Below are positions 26,142 through 35,375 of a stretch of DNA of 64,000 nt, piece after piece. Both the position numbers and the translations under genes were made by a program. The stretch spans positions 992,001 to 1,056,000 of the forward strand of contig NZ_BAABHA010000002.1 in the NCBI RefSeq assembly GCF_039541855.1, in the 5' to 3' direction. Source of the DNA: Solirubrum koreensis (GTDB taxonomy: Bacteria > Bacteroidota > Bacteroidia > Cytophagales > Hymenobacteraceae). Below the pieces are notes generated by a model. The model did not search any database. It was not told the origin of the DNA and saw nothing but the letters and a program-made list of their open reading frames with translations. Each line of letters starts with the position of its first letter. The first letter of the stretch is position 1.

Positions 26142-28784
26142 TTAAAACCCAATCCCGATCCGGAAGCCCTGCTGCACTTTCTGGCCCGATTGCAGGGCCG
26201 TGAAGTAATCGACGCGCAATAGCTTGAACACGTGCTCGATGCCGGCGCCTACTTCCACGTAATGCCCGGCTATTTGGGTGCGCAAGTAGTTCAGTGTTCC
26301 GACTTCCTGCCACTTCAGGCGGCGCATCAGCGGTATTTTATTCAGGAAGAAGCCGTTAAAGTGGTGGTCGAAATGCGCTTCCACGAAGGATTTACGGGTG
26401 GCAAAGCGGTAGTAGTCGAGCAGCTGGAACCGGGTGAAGTCGGCGGCAAACAGGGTTTGGTTGCCCGAAAAATGGCGGTAGTCCATAAACGACAGCTCCG
26501 GTTTGCCCAGGAAACCGCCCGCCTGCACGCGGTAGCTGCTGGTCCCCAGCAAGCCAAACTGTACCGACTGCTGAATGCCCGCTTCCAGAAAGGTGTAGCG
26601 CACATCGGAGCCGGGCGCGTTCCAGCCCTGGCGCCACGTTAGGCTTAGCAGCGGGTATTTGGAGCCCAGGCTAACCTTGCCGGTAGGCCGCGTGATGTAG
26701 CGTTGGCCCGGCCGGTAGTTAACCCACACTTCCGTGGCCAAAGCGCGACTGCGCCCGAAGCCGGAACCCAAAGGCAGTTCGTCGGCCACGGGGTCGTTCG
26801 GGGTAAAAGCGCGGCCCGGCACGTCGGTAATCAGCTCGACGGTGGCGTTTTCCAGCTCGCGGCGGTCGAAGTAGCTCACGGCGGCACGCATGTTAAGCCC
26901 GTTCAGCACCTCGCTCAGGTACCCTACCTCGGCGCCGCGGCGTTGGTAATACTTGGCAAAGTTGCGGTTGCGGAACAGCGTATAGTTGGTGTTAATAGCC
27001 GGCGTGAGCTGGGAATTCGGGTCGAAGTTTTCGATGGTACGCCCCACCACAACCTGTAGCCGGGCCGTGCGCACGGCATCGTGCTGCCAGTTCAGCTCTA
27101 CCGAGGGGCTGAACAGTTTGGCCTCTACACCGTAGCGGAACGAGGGCGTGAGCCAGAAGCGGCGGCGGTCGTCGGTGTAGCGCGAATACGTGAACTGTGG
27201 GTTCACAATCAGGCCTTCCACGGTGCTGTACTGCACAATTTGGAACACCGGTGCCACGTAATATTGCTGCTTGCGGTGCGAGTCGTTATAGGTGTAGCCG
27301 CCCAGCAGGAAGCTCTGCGGGTCGAACTTATTGCGCAGGCGGTCGAGCGAATCCTGGTAGGGCTTGGAGTTGCGAACCACCTCGGTGCTGTCCTTTACGC
27401 GGTAGTCCTTCAGCTCTTCGTCGGTAAGGGGCACGGGGCGAATCTGCGACCAGTAGGCGCTGTCGCGTTCGTTCACGCCTTTCTCTACCCGCATAATTTC
27501 GCCGGGCGCCATTTTCTCCACCTCCAGCAAATCACCGCGACGGGCCAGGGAATCGACCACGGCGGCGGCTGTCTTGCGGCTTTGGCGCTTCACTTGGCGG
27601 GCGGCCGCGCGCACGGCGGGCCGCTCCTGCCGGGCTTCGGCCACGGTTTCGGCGTGGACCGGCTCGTTGGAGGCAGGGGCCGGCGTGGCGGCCGGAACCG
27701 GGCGGCTGGCGTAGGTGGGCGTAACCTTGTAGCTGGAGAAAACGGCCGTCAGAAAAGCGTTGCCTTTAAAGCCGAAGGCCGAGATGTTGGCCGTGAGCGT
27801 TTGGGACTGCATTACCCACACGTGCGGAGCGTTGGGTGCCGGCGCATACTGCTGCTCAATGCGCACGTTGTCCACGTAGTCGAGCTGGGCGTCTTCGTTC
27901 AGGGTAAGGGCCACCGAATGAATGCGCCACGTGCCGTCGGCAATGTAAATGTGGCCGGCAAACACGGGGTCGGTGCGGCGGCGTGGCACCACCCGGATCT
28001 TGTGCACCAGCTGCCCGTTCTGCTCGGTGGTGCCTTCCAGCACGTACTGGTAAAACAGGAAGGCGTTCGGCGCGATGGGCGAGACAAAGCCGCGCTCGGA
28101 AAACGCTTTCAGCACGGGGTTGTAGAAGCTCAGGCCGCGGCCAGCCCCGGCCCGGTTCAGGCTGAACGCCTTGGCGTCGCCGCTTACGCGCGAGGAAATC
28201 ATGCGCTCCTTCACAATGTTCGGTTGCCGAAACGCCACCTCCGACACCGATTCGGAGAGGTAGATAATGCCGGGCTTTAAATCGGGGCCCACTTTGAACA
28301 TGCCCAGCACACGGCTAGGCGCATCCTTTAAGCGGGCCAAGGCTTTGATGTAAGTACGCGCCGTAAAAGCGGCCACTTCGCGGCGGTGGTAGTTGCGCCA
28401 GTCCATGGCGTGCTGAATAATAGCGAAGGCCGGGTCTTTGTCTTTGGCCCGCACCACCACCTCGCGCAGCTGGTAGTTTTCGGGCGTCATGGTTACGTTG
28501 AGCACCGTCACGGTGTCGCCGCCGGCAATGCGCACGCGCTCCATTTGGGGTTTGAAGCCCACGTACAGAAACACAATTTCATACTCGCCGGCCGCTAGCG
28601 GCAGCTGGTAATTGCCCTGCTCGTTCGAGGCGGTGTTGGTGGTGGTTCCCTTCACGGCCACGTTGGTGAAACCCAGCGGTTCGCCCTTGGGGTCGGTAAC
28701 GCGCCCCTTCAGAATACCGGCCGCGCTCAGCAGCGGCAGCAGGCACAGCAACAAGCTCAGTAACGGGAGTACACAACGGATCAT
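26142..28784 (-). CDS. DUF5686 / carboxypeptidase-regulatory-like outer-membrane protein
   Basis: The product has 880 residues from the ATG at 28784, which opens a signal peptide (MIRCVLPLLSLLLCLLPLLS). A carboxypeptidase-regulatory-like domain (ILKGRVTDPKGEPLGFTNV, about 25-110) precedes the DUF5686 region. The latter contains a linker rich in Ala/Arg (about 375-430) and a long C-terminal beta-barrel-like part with alternating aromatic strands, ending GFRIGIGF with the terminal Phe typical of outer-membrane barrels. Function unknown; TonB-independent surface role suspected. An upstream in-frame start at 28808 is less likely. Confidence 0.87.
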   Translation of the reverse strand: MIRCVLPLLSLLLCLLPLLSAAGILKGRVTDPKGEPLGFTNVAVKGTTTNTASNEQGNYQLPLAAGEYEIVFLYVGFKPQMERVRIAGGDTVTVLNVTMTPENYQLREVVVRAKDKDPAFAIIQHAMDWRNYHRREVAAFTARTYIKALARLKDAPSRVLGMFKVGPDLKPGIIYLSESVSEVAFRQPNIVKERMISSRVSGDAKAFSLNRAGAGRGLSFYNPVLKAFSERGFVSPIAPNAFLFYQYVLEGTTEQNGQLVHKIRVVPRRRTDPVFAGHIYIADGTWRIHSVALTLNEDAQLDYVDNVRIEQQYAPAPNAPHVWVMQSQTLTANISAFGFKGNAFLTAVFSSYKVTPTYASRPVPAATPAPASNEPVHAETVAEARQERPAVRAAARQVKRQSRKTAAAVVDSLARRGDLLEVEKMAPGEIMRVEKGVNERDSAYWSQIRPVPLTDEELKDYRVKDSTEVVRNSKPYQDSLDRLRNKFDPQSFLLGGYTYNDSHRKQQYYVAPVFQIVQYSTVEGLIVNPQFTYSRYTDDRRRFWLTPSFRYGVEAKLFSPSVELNWQHDAVRTARLQVVVGRTIENFDPNSQLTPAINTNYTLFRNRNFAKYYQRRGAEVGYLSEVLNGLNMRAAVSYFDRRELENATVELITDVPGRAFTPNDPVADELPLGSGFGRSRALATEVWVNYRPGQRYITRPTGKVSLGSKYPLLSLTWRQGWNAPGSDVRYTFLEAGIQQSVQFGLLGTSSYRVQAGGFLGKPELSFMDYRHFSGNQTLFAADFTRFQLLDYYRFATRKSFVEAHFDHHFNGFFLNKIPLMRRLKWQEVGTLNYLRTQIAGHYVEVGAGIEHVFKLLRVDYFTALQSGQKVQQGFRIGIGF

Positions 28785-28883
28785 AACAAAGCAAGCAATG
28801 ACAGGCAAGTTAGGCGGTAGAGCCCGTAGCCGGTAAAGGCGTTGCCTGCCTGCGCAAAATTTGTGCGCGACGCTCCATCAACC

Positions 28884-29780
28884 CTACCGCGGCGACACCG
28901 GAATGGCATCGGGCTCTGGTACGGGCAACGGAGCGCGTCGGGCGTGGCGGGCCAGGTACCAGGCGTTCAGCAGCACGCCCGCCAGCACCAGAGCCATACC
29001 GGCGTAAGCGCCCGGCGGAAAGGCCTCACCAAAAAAGACCAGGCCAAAACCTAACGCGTACAGGATGCCGAGATAGTTCCAGTTGGCTACTTTCGAGAGC
29101 TGCTCGGCCTGGTAGGCCTTGGTCATGTACACCTGGGCTCCTTGGGTAAAAACACCGATGAGCCCTAGCCACAACCAGTCGAGGCCCTGCGGGGGCACCC
29201 AGCGGAACAGGCAATAAATAGCCGTGATGGGCAGAGACACCATGGGGAAGTAAAAAACCACCACCAGCGGATGCTCTCGGCCTTTAAGCTTGCGAATGGA
29301 ATTGTAGCTCAGCCCCGAAAACACCGCCGACAGCACGCCCAGTCCCAGCCAGATCGGCTCCACGCGCGTATCCACGCCTTCGGCCCACAGCACGCCCGCA
29401 AACGAGAGCAGAAAGAACAGCCATTGCCAGGGTTTTACGGGTTCTTTCACGATAAAAACGCCCAGAATAGCCGTGAAAATGGGCGCCAGGTACTGCACCG
29501 TTACGGCCGTGGCCAGCGGCATTTTCTGCAGGGTACTGAAGTACAGCATGAGGGCAATTGCCCCGGTGGTACCGCGCGCAATCAGGAAGAAATGGTTAGT
29601 GCCCCAGGGCCGGATGCGCAGGGCGCGCAGCGTGAGGTAACTGAGCACTACCGAGATGAGCGAGCGGAACAAAATGATTTCCATAGCCGGCAAATGCGGC
29701 AGCATTTTTACGCACACGTTCATGAGCGCAAAGCACAGTGTGGAAAGCATCATGTAGCGGACGCCACGGGTAAAAACCAT
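28884..29780 (-). CDS. EamA/DMT-family transporter
   Basis: The product has 298 residues from the ATG at 29780. About ten hydrophobic segments form two EamA repeats: the first includes MEIILFRSLISVVLSYLTLR and YLAPIFTAILGVFIVKEP, the second WNYLGILYALGFGLVFFGEA. The PxxTxxxxxxxxxEP feature typical of EamA repeats is visible in the first half. Substrate cannot be predicted (metabolite or drug export is common). The reading frame extends 97 codons further upstream but that part crosses a structured non-coding region and lacks transporter features. Confidence 0.85.
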   Translation of the reverse strand: MVFTRGVRYMMLSTLCFALMNVCVKMLPHLPAMEIILFRSLISVVLSYLTLRALRIRPWGTNHFFLIARGTTGAIALMLYFSTLQKMPLATAVTVQYLAPIFTAILGVFIVKEPVKPWQWLFFLLSFAGVLWAEGVDTRVEPIWLGLGVLSAVFSGLSYNSIRKLKGREHPLVVVFYFPMVSLPITAIYCLFRWVPPQGLDWLWLGLIGVFTQGAQVYMTKAYQAEQLSKVANWNYLGILYALGFGLVFFGEAFPPGAYAGMALVLAGVLLNAWYLARHARRAPLPVPEPDAIPVSPR

Positions 29781-29840
29781 AATTTGAGTACAAAAACAAG
29801 ACGTCGGCAAAGGTCGGATACTCAAGCGCAAACGCCTACT

Positions 29841-29862
29841 TCCTGGCTTAAACAAGCCAGGA
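29841..29862. repeat. Nine-bp hairpin upstream of the DMT gene
   Basis: TCCTGGCTT (29841-29849) and AAGCCAGGA (29854-29862) are perfect inverted repeats around a 4-nt loop (AAAC), located 60-80 bp before the DMT start codon. It could be an mRNA leader hairpin on the minus strand or a structural element upstream of the RNA candidate on the plus strand. Confidence 0.5.
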
Positions 29863-29879
29863 ATTGATCGGTTATATAT

Positions 29880-30026
29880 GGAAATGTGCGCATTGCGTGC
29901 TACCTTGTCACTCGGTAATCCACCGGACTTCAAATAGTACAGTGGACTACCAAAATTTGGATGAATCAATCCAACTTGTTTATGTGAGCGAACAGCCGCC
30001 ACCTTCTGGGTGGCGGCTGTTTTTTT
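29880..30026 (+). ncRNA. Candidate small structured RNA ending in an orphan terminator
   Basis: Three hairpins lie in sequence on the plus strand: 29914-29923 with 29942-29951 (9 of 10 pairs), TTGGAT (29957-29962) with ATCCAA (29969-29974), and a 12-bp GC-rich terminator with a T-run. The nearest protein gene upstream reads the other way, so no mRNA accounts for the terminator. The 5' end is uncertain, and I could not find a full promoter. It could instead be an attenuator leader for recX. No known RNA family is recognised. Confidence 0.4.
29992..30026 (+). terminator. Strong intrinsic terminator with no upstream gene
   Basis: ACAGCCGCCACC (29992-30003) pairs with GGTGGCGGCTGT (30009-30020) over a 5-nt loop and is followed by a run of seven T. 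No T-run exists for the minus strand, so it acts in the plus direction. Confidence 0.85.
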
Positions 30027-30146
30027 AATTAGTGGGTTTTGCACAAAAAAAATTAGCGCCGCTCCAGCCACCTTCGGGTCCGGCTTCGGCGTAGATAAAT
30101 ACCCGAGCCACTTACTGTGGCAATCCTATTTGCCCCGCCGCCCGCT

Positions 30147-30638
30147 ATGGAAGACGCCCCGCGCAAACGCAAAACCTACACCCCGGGCGAAGCCCTGCAA
30201 AAGATTGCCTCCTTTTGCGCTTACCAAGAGCGCAGCCATAAGGAAGTGGAGGACAAGCTCCGCAGCTACGGCCTGGATGAGGAGGAAGCCGGCGAAATCA
30301 CCATTCGGCTGGTGCGCGAAAAGCTGCTCGACGACGAACGGTTTGCCCGTTCCTTCGTGCGCGGCAAATACCGGCTGAAGAAGTGGGGCCGCCGTCGCAT
30401 TCGGCAGGAGCTCAAGATGCGCGGCGTGTCGGAGTTCTGCATCAAGGCTGGCATGAGCGAAATCGACGGCGACGAGTATTACCGCAACCTGGTGGAGCTG
30501 CTGGAGAAAAAGAACGCGCTGGAAAAGGAGAGCAACCCGCACAAGCGGCGGCAAAAGCTTACCCTGTACGTTACGGCCAAAGGCTACGAGGGCGAGTTTA
30601 TCCAGGATGCGCTGCGCGAGGTGCTGGGCACCAAGTAA
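30147..30638 (+). CDS. recX: Regulatory protein RecX
   Basis: The product has 163 residues from the ATG at 30147; another in-frame ATG at 30117 would add ten. RecX hallmarks are three-helix repeats: ALQKIASFCAYQERSHKEVE, LLDDERFARSFVRGKYRLKK and WGRRRIRQELKMRGVS. RecX binds RecA filaments and limits recombination and SOS activity in most bacteria studied. recA is not adjacent. It converges with the DUF4230 gene across 32 bp. Confidence 0.9.
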   Translation: MEDAPRKRKTYTPGEALQKIASFCAYQERSHKEVEDKLRSYGLDEEEAGEITIRLVREKLLDDERFARSFVRGKYRLKKWGRRRIRQELKMRGVSEFCIKAGMSEIDGDEYYRNLVELLEKKNALEKESNPHKRRQKLTLYVTAKGYEGEFIQDALREVLGTK

Positions 30639-30670
30639 GCCAGCCCACTTGTGTGCTCTGTGGCGGCGCG

Positions 30671-31306
30671 CTACCGAAGCGGCGCCCGTTCGGGCGGAGC
30701 CATTTGCGGTACCAGTACCACCCGGCGGCCGGTGAGGGTTTCCAGCATGGGCCGCAGAATCTGCTCGGCGTTTTGCTGGGTTTGCGCCAGTATGCCCGAC
30801 TGCAACGCTGCCCGGCGCACGTTCTGCTCGGCGTACTTGTAACCGGCATCCACCAGTTCGGCATCCTGTAAGAAACCGTTTTCCACGCTGTACACTTTGC
30901 TGGCGCTGTGGTCGATGCGCCAGGTGCACAGCTCGGGCGCGGGCAAGGCAATGCGCACCACTGAGTCGCCGACGAAGACCACGTCCAGCGGCTTGATCTT
31001 GCGCAGGTCCACGCAGCCCACGGCTTCGCCGGCCACAATGAGGGCCACTTTGGCATCGGGCAGAAACCGGTAGGTGCTCTTCTTGTATTCCACCACGTCT
31101 TTGAAGCGGTAGCGCACCAGCTCCAGCTTGCCCAAACCCTCGATTTTCTCCAGAACGGTGTTGTGCGTTACGGTTACCCGCGGCTCGGCCCGCAAGGGGT
31201 CCAGCCCGGCCAGACTCGGGGCTACCTTTTGCCACAGAAACCAGCCCAGGGCAAGCAGAAACAACAACGGCAACAAGCGGCGCACCAAACGAAACAACGG
31301 AACCAT
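30671..31306 (-). CDS. DUF4230 membrane-anchored protein
   Basis: The product has 211 residues from the ATG at 31306. One N-terminal membrane anchor (LRLLPLLFLLALGWFLWQKV-like) precedes a soluble extracytoplasmic domain with VLEKIEGLGKLELVRYRFKD, typical of DUF4230, and an alpha-helical tail (AEQNVRRAALQSGILAQTQQ). The middle resembles SPFH-type folds. Function unknown. The PLP-enzyme gene ends 31 bp upstream, so co-transcription is likely. Confidence 0.8.
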   Translation of the reverse strand: MVPLFRLVRRLLPLLFLLALGWFLWQKVAPSLAGLDPLRAEPRVTVTHNTVLEKIEGLGKLELVRYRFKDVVEYKKSTYRFLPDAKVALIVAGEAVGCVDLRKIKPLDVVFVGDSVVRIALPAPELCTWRIDHSASKVYSVENGFLQDAELVDAGYKYAEQNVRRAALQSGILAQTQQNAEQILRPMLETLTGRRVVLVPQMAPPERAPLR

Positions 31307-31337
31307 AACGTGGGGAAAGGCCAAACTCAGCTCTAAG

Positions 31338-32276
31338 CTATACGGTAGCGGGCGGCCGGGCGCCGAAACGCTCGGTGAAGCCGCCCCAACCTTGCAGGCC
31401 GCCGGTATGCACCGCTACCACCGTGCTGCCCCGCGCAAAGTAGCCGGCCTCAACCAGTGCCAGCGCGCCGTATAGCAGTTTGCCGGTGTACACCGGGTCG
31501 AGCAAAACGCGGTGCTGCTGGTAAAACTGCTCAATAAAAGCCAGCAACGGCGCCGAGTAGCGGGCATACCCTCCGAAGTGAAACTCGGTGCGCAGCTCCC
31601 AGTTACCCAAGCGGCGGCCGGTAACCTGCTCCGTCAGCGCGTGTATTTCGGTGCGCAACGCGTCGCCCTGGCCCTTTAGCGCCGACACGCCCACTACTTG
31701 CTTTTCGTCCTGCAAGCCCACTACCAAGCCCGCCAAAGTACCGCCCGTGCCGCAGGCCACCGTTAGTGCATCAAATGACGCGCCGTGCGCGCCGAGTTCG
31801 GCCACTATGTCGGCGCAGCCGCGCACGGCCAGGGCGTTGGTGCCGCCTTCGGGTAAGAGGTAAGCCGGCCCGAACTGCCGGAACAGCTCCGCGTGCCACG
31901 CGGGCTCGTGGCGGCAACGGTATTCATCCCGGCTCACCCAATGGAGCAGCATGCCATCGGCCACGCACTGCGCAAGGGTATGGTTTAGCTGCGCGGTTTC
32001 GTCGCCACGCACTACACCGATGGTGCTGAAGCCGTAGAGCCGACCGGCGGCCGCCACGGCGGCCAGGTGGTTTGAGTAAGCCCCGCCAAAGGTGAGCAAT
32101 CTGTCAAACCCCTGATTTTTAGCCTCGAGCAGGTTGTATTTGAGTTTGCGCCACTTGTTGCCGGGCAGGGCCGGATGGTGCAAATCGTCGCGCAGGAGCC
32201 GCAGCCGCACGCCGTGCCGCTCGGTTACCGGCTCGGGCAGGTCGGTGAGAATGGGCGACGGGCTTTCGACGAACAT
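31338..32276 (-). CDS. ACC deaminase / D-cysteine desulfhydrase-like PLP enzyme
   Basis: The product has 312 residues from the ATG at 32276. It belongs to fold-type II PLP enzymes: RDDLHHPALPGNKWRKLKYN carries the PLP-binding lysine, then LLTFGGAYSNHLAAVAAAG, VRGDE, and the phosphate-binding ACGTGGTLAG. The family holds 1-aminocyclopropane-1-carboxylate deaminases and D-cysteine desulfhydrases; bacteria without ethylene links usually have the latter, which gives pyruvate, H2S and ammonia. Sequence alone does not decide. The upstream reading frame is longer by 16 codons without support. Confidence 0.87.
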   Translation of the reverse strand: MFVESPSPILTDLPEPVTERHGVRLRLLRDDLHHPALPGNKWRKLKYNLLEAKNQGFDRLLTFGGAYSNHLAAVAAAGRLYGFSTIGVVRGDETAQLNHTLAQCVADGMLLHWVSRDEYRCRHEPAWHAELFRQFGPAYLLPEGGTNALAVRGCADIVAELGAHGASFDALTVACGTGGTLAGLVVGLQDEKQVVGVSALKGQGDALRTEIHALTEQVTGRRLGNWELRTEFHFGGYARYSAPLLAFIEQFYQQHRVLLDPVYTGKLLYGALALVEAGYFARGSTVVAVHTGGLQGWGGFTERFGARPPATV

Positions 32277-32366
32277 GGCGCTTGAAACGACTGACTGGCC
32301 TCCGAGATAAAATGAGGGTGCCACGACTGGAAGGCCGTGGCACCATAGTTAACCAGTTGGTTGAGA

Positions 32367-34922
32367 TTAAGCAGCCAGCAGCTCGTCTTGCTCTTTGTCC
32401 TGCTCGGGCGGCGTGGGGCGCCGACGCAGGGCGTATACCACGGCCCCTATCAGCAGCAGAAACAGCAGGATGGACGACACCAGCGACACAGTGTTGCCAA
32501 TGCTGTACTCCTTGGGCTCGAACTTGAAGGTGATGTTGTGCTTGCCAGCCGGTACCGCCATGGCACGCAGCACGTAGTTAGCGCGTACGTGCGGCACCGG
32601 TTTGTCATCGAGGTAGGCGTTCCAGCCCTCGGGGTAATAGATTTCCGAGAAAACCACGAAGCCGTCCTGCGCGGCATTGGCTTCGTACTTCAGCTCGTCG
32701 GGCGAGTAGTGCGTCAGGCGAATGGTGGAGCCGGCAGCGGTGTAGCTGGTCTTGGGCTGCGGAAACTTGCTCACGTCCACGATGGCCGTGGTTACGGGGT
32801 CGAAGGTGCTAAGGGCCGCCATTTCCTGGTCGGCATTCTGCACCGGCTGAATGCCCGACACAAACCACGCGTTGCCCAGTGCGCCGGGGTTTTGCTGAGC
32901 CACCTGAGCGCCGGTTTTTTGGTCGCGCCCGATGAAGTAGCGCGCGTTCAGCATGGACGTGATACGCGGGTTATTCTGCGAAATCTGCCGCTCAATCAGT
33001 TCCTGGTAGCGGCGCAGTTTAGCCCCGTGGTAACCGCCAATGCTCTTGTGGAAGTACGAGGTATTGGCCTCGTTGAAGGGGTTGTCCACGTTCAGCACCC
33101 GGAAGTGCAGCGTGGGGTCGTTGAAAATTTGCTGGTCGGCGGCCGAGGGCACGAACTCCTGGGCCACGGTCTTGTCCTGGAAATTCGACTCGCCGAGGTA
33201 GCGTTTATCAACGGCCCACAAATCGACCAATGTAAGCGCAGCCACGAGGCCAGCGGCCACGGTTACCGTAAGCTGCCGGCGCAGGTAAAACCACAGCACA
33301 GCGGCCGTAGCCAGAACGAAGAACAAGGAACGAAGCACGTCGGAGCGCATCATGCTGGCGCGGTCCTGCCGCAGGGCATCGAGCGGGAAACCTTGCTGCT
33401 GCAGGTTGGCATCGATGGGCGAAGCGAAGTCGGCACCCATTCCGAAGATGAAAGCTAATAAGCAGATACCGGCCGTAATACCCGTAGCTAGTAGCAGCTT
33501 GCGGCGCAGCTCGGCAGTTTCGGGTGTATCGGTAGCGCCGGGCAGCTTGGGCACAGCGGCGGCCGAAGCGGCGCGGACGCGCAGCACGCGGGCCAGGGCC
33601 AGCACGCCCAGCAGCGGCATGGCCAGCTGAGCAATAACCAAGGCCATGGATACCGAACGAAACTTATTGTAGCCAGGGAAGTAGTCAAACATCAGATCGT
33701 TAAACGACGAGAAGTTCTTGCCCCAAGCCAGCAACAGCGAGAGAATGGTACCGATGAGCAGCCACGTGCGCGTACGGCGGTCGGCAATAAACAAACCGAG
33801 CACGAACAGCAAACACACCACCGCGCCCACGTATACCGGGCCGCTGGTAATGGGCTGGTCGCCCCAGTACGTAGGAATGCTCTGTAGGTAGTCGCGGAGC
33901 TGCACGGGCGGCACGCCGAGGCCAGACAGGGCTTTGCCGGTGGCCGAATTCTCATCGAGCTTGCTCGACGAAGCCCCGCCGTAGTAATTGGGAATGAGCA
34001 GCGTAATGCTTTCGCCCACACCGTAGCTCCAGTTAAAGGCGTAGTCACGGTCGAGACCCGAGCCGCTCTCCGGCTGGACCGCGGGCTGGCCCGGTGCCGC
34101 AGGGGCCGGCGTCGTTAGTTCCGACTTGCCGCGGATGCTGTACTTACCGTACGTAGCCGTGGTGTACAAACGGCCAAAGCTCACGCCTACGGCCAGCAAA
34201 GCGGCCACACCCAAAATGGCGGTGCGTTGCAGAAAGTCGGCTAGGCGCTTTTCCCGGATGGCAAACACCAGCTCCACAATGCCGAAGATGAGCACCAACA
34301 GCAGCAAGTAGTAGGTGATTTGCAAGTGGTTGGCCCGCACGTTCATCGTGAGGCCCAGCGCAAACAAAGCCGCGCCCAGCCAGCGTTGCCGCCGGAACGT
34401 GACCAGCAAACCGCCCAGTACCAGCGGCGCGTAGGCCAGCGCATACGACTTGGAGTTGTGGCCGGCGGCCAGAATCACCAGGTTATAGCTCGTCAGGCCC
34501 ACGGCCAGGGCGCCGGTAAGGGCCACCAAGGAGCGCATGCCCAGCGCCACAAACAACAGGTAGCCGCAAAGCAGCGCCACAAACAGGTTGGCCACCACGG
34601 CCGGCAGCCCCAGAGTGAAAATGTTGTTCAGGTAGCGCGACAGGTCGCCGGGAAACCGCGTGCCAATCAGGTACGTGGGCATGCCCGAGAACATGGAGTT
34701 GGTCCAGAGCGCTTCCTGCCCGGTGGCTTCGCGGTAAGCGGCGGCCTCGCGGGCGCCGCCGTTGAACTGCACAATGTCGTGCTGGCTCAGGGTTTGGCCC
34801 TTGAAGACGATGGGCGAGAAGTACACAACCGCCACCACCATGAGGAAGGCAACGGCCAGCAAGTGCGGCAACAGCCGGCGCCAGAGGGGGGCAGCCGTCG
34901 TCGGCGAAGCAACAGGGGTCAT
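32367..34922 (-). CDS. YfhO family membrane protein
   Basis: The product has 851 residues from the ATG at 34922. A dozen or more membrane spans begin with LAVAFLMVVAVVYFSPIVF and continue through LLFVALGMRSLVALTGALAV and YYLLLLVLIFGIVELVF. A large extracytoplasmic domain follows (about 560-800), ending with a final span. Motifs such as LSQHDIVQFNGG, GMPTYLIG and GWNAYLDDKPVPHVRANYVL fit YfhO. In Gram-positives YfhO acts in lipoteichoic-acid glycosylation; in Bacteroidota it is a presumed GT-C-type glycosyltransferase of unknown substrate. An in-frame upstream ATG at 35033 is unlikely, as it lies in repetitive leader sequence. Confidence 0.88.
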   Translation of the reverse strand: MTPVASPTTAAPLWRRLLPHLLAVAFLMVVAVVYFSPIVFKGQTLSQHDIVQFNGGAREAAAYREATGQEALWTNSMFSGMPTYLIGTRFPGDLSRYLNNIFTLGLPAVVANLFVALLCGYLLFVALGMRSLVALTGALAVGLTSYNLVILAAGHNSKSYALAYAPLVLGGLLVTFRRQRWLGAALFALGLTMNVRANHLQITYYLLLLVLIFGIVELVFAIREKRLADFLQRTAILGVAALLAVGVSFGRLYTTATYGKYSIRGKSELTTPAPAAPGQPAVQPESGSGLDRDYAFNWSYGVGESITLLIPNYYGGASSSKLDENSATGKALSGLGVPPVQLRDYLQSIPTYWGDQPITSGPVYVGAVVCLLFVLGLFIADRRTRTWLLIGTILSLLLAWGKNFSSFNDLMFDYFPGYNKFRSVSMALVIAQLAMPLLGVLALARVLRVRAASAAAVPKLPGATDTPETAELRRKLLLATGITAGICLLAFIFGMGADFASPIDANLQQQGFPLDALRQDRASMMRSDVLRSLFFVLATAAVLWFYLRRQLTVTVAAGLVAALTLVDLWAVDKRYLGESNFQDKTVAQEFVPSAADQQIFNDPTLHFRVLNVDNPFNEANTSYFHKSIGGYHGAKLRRYQELIERQISQNNPRITSMLNARYFIGRDQKTGAQVAQQNPGALGNAWFVSGIQPVQNADQEMAALSTFDPVTTAIVDVSKFPQPKTSYTAAGSTIRLTHYSPDELKYEANAAQDGFVVFSEIYYPEGWNAYLDDKPVPHVRANYVLRAMAVPAGKHNITFKFEPKEYSIGNTVSLVSSILLFLLLIGAVVYALRRRPTPPEQDKEQDELLAA

Positions 34923-34941
34923 TCGGGTTGGTTGTTGGTTG

Positions 34942-35013
34942 ATGGTTGGTGGTTTTTGGCTGCTAGTTGCCAGCGTTTGGCGTGGTTGAAAACCAAAACC
35001 ACCAACCAAACCC
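34942..35013. repeat. Imperfect inverted repeat in the YfhO leader
   Basis: GGTTGGTGGTTTTTGG near 34942-34960 is mirrored by CCAAAACCACCAACC near 34993-35010. The region is built of TTGGTTG-like iterations just before the YfhO start. Confidence 0.5.
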
Positions 35014-35031
35014 AGAAAGCCGAAAAGCAAC

Positions 35032-35062
35032 AAAAAACCCGACCCGCGCGCAGCAGGCCGGG
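35032..35062 (-). terminator. Intrinsic terminator after DUF4834 gene
   Basis: On the minus strand CCCGGCC (35062-35056) pairs with GGTCGGG (35044-35038), followed by TTTTTT (35037-35032). This ends the FkbM-DUF4834 operon. Confidence 0.65.
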
Positions 35063-35087
35063 CGTGGGCAGCCCGAAGGTAGGCCGA

Positions 35088-35375
35088 TTATTTTACTTCC
35101 TCGAACTCCACGTAGTCGCCGCCGCGGAATTCATCGGTGCCGCGGGCTTTGGTAACGGGCGGTACGTAATCCACGCGTACTTTGCCCTCGGGGCCGGGCG
35201 TGGGAGGCGTAGGCGGCGGCCCGAACGGAGAAGTCCCCGGCCCAAACTGCACTCCGCCGCGCTGCATTTGCTTGCGCACAAACGAAGCCAGGGCCCAGCG
35301 CAACAAAGCCGGCAACACCATGCGCAGCACCATGGCAAACAGGAAGAAAATGAGCAGACCTTTGAGGAAGAGCAT
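35088..35375 (-). CDS. DUF4834 family small membrane protein
   Basis: The product has 95 residues: one hydrophobic N-terminal span (LLIFFLFAMVLRMVLPALLR), a basic stretch, then a proline-rich cytosolic or periplasmic tail (GPPPTPPTPGPEG) and an acidic end (DYVEFEEVK). It matches the DUF4834 pattern seen in Bacteroidota. Its ATG overlaps the FkbM stop by one base (TAATG), so the two are translationally coupled. Confidence 0.8.
   Translation of the reverse strand: MLFLKGLLIFFLFAMVLRMVLPALLRWALASFVRKQMQRGGVQFGPGTSPFGPPPTPPTPGPEGKVRVDYVPPVTKARGTDEFRGGDYVEFEEVK

Noticed and set aside
29878..29937. 20-codon open frame at the start of the RNA candidate
   Set aside because: Short, with no clear ribosome site or protein-like pattern; the hairpin structure explains the region better.
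28884..30071. Long N-terminal extension of the DMT transporter
   Set aside because: The extra 97 codons cross the terminator and hairpins and have no transporter features; the start at 29780 opens the first membrane span.
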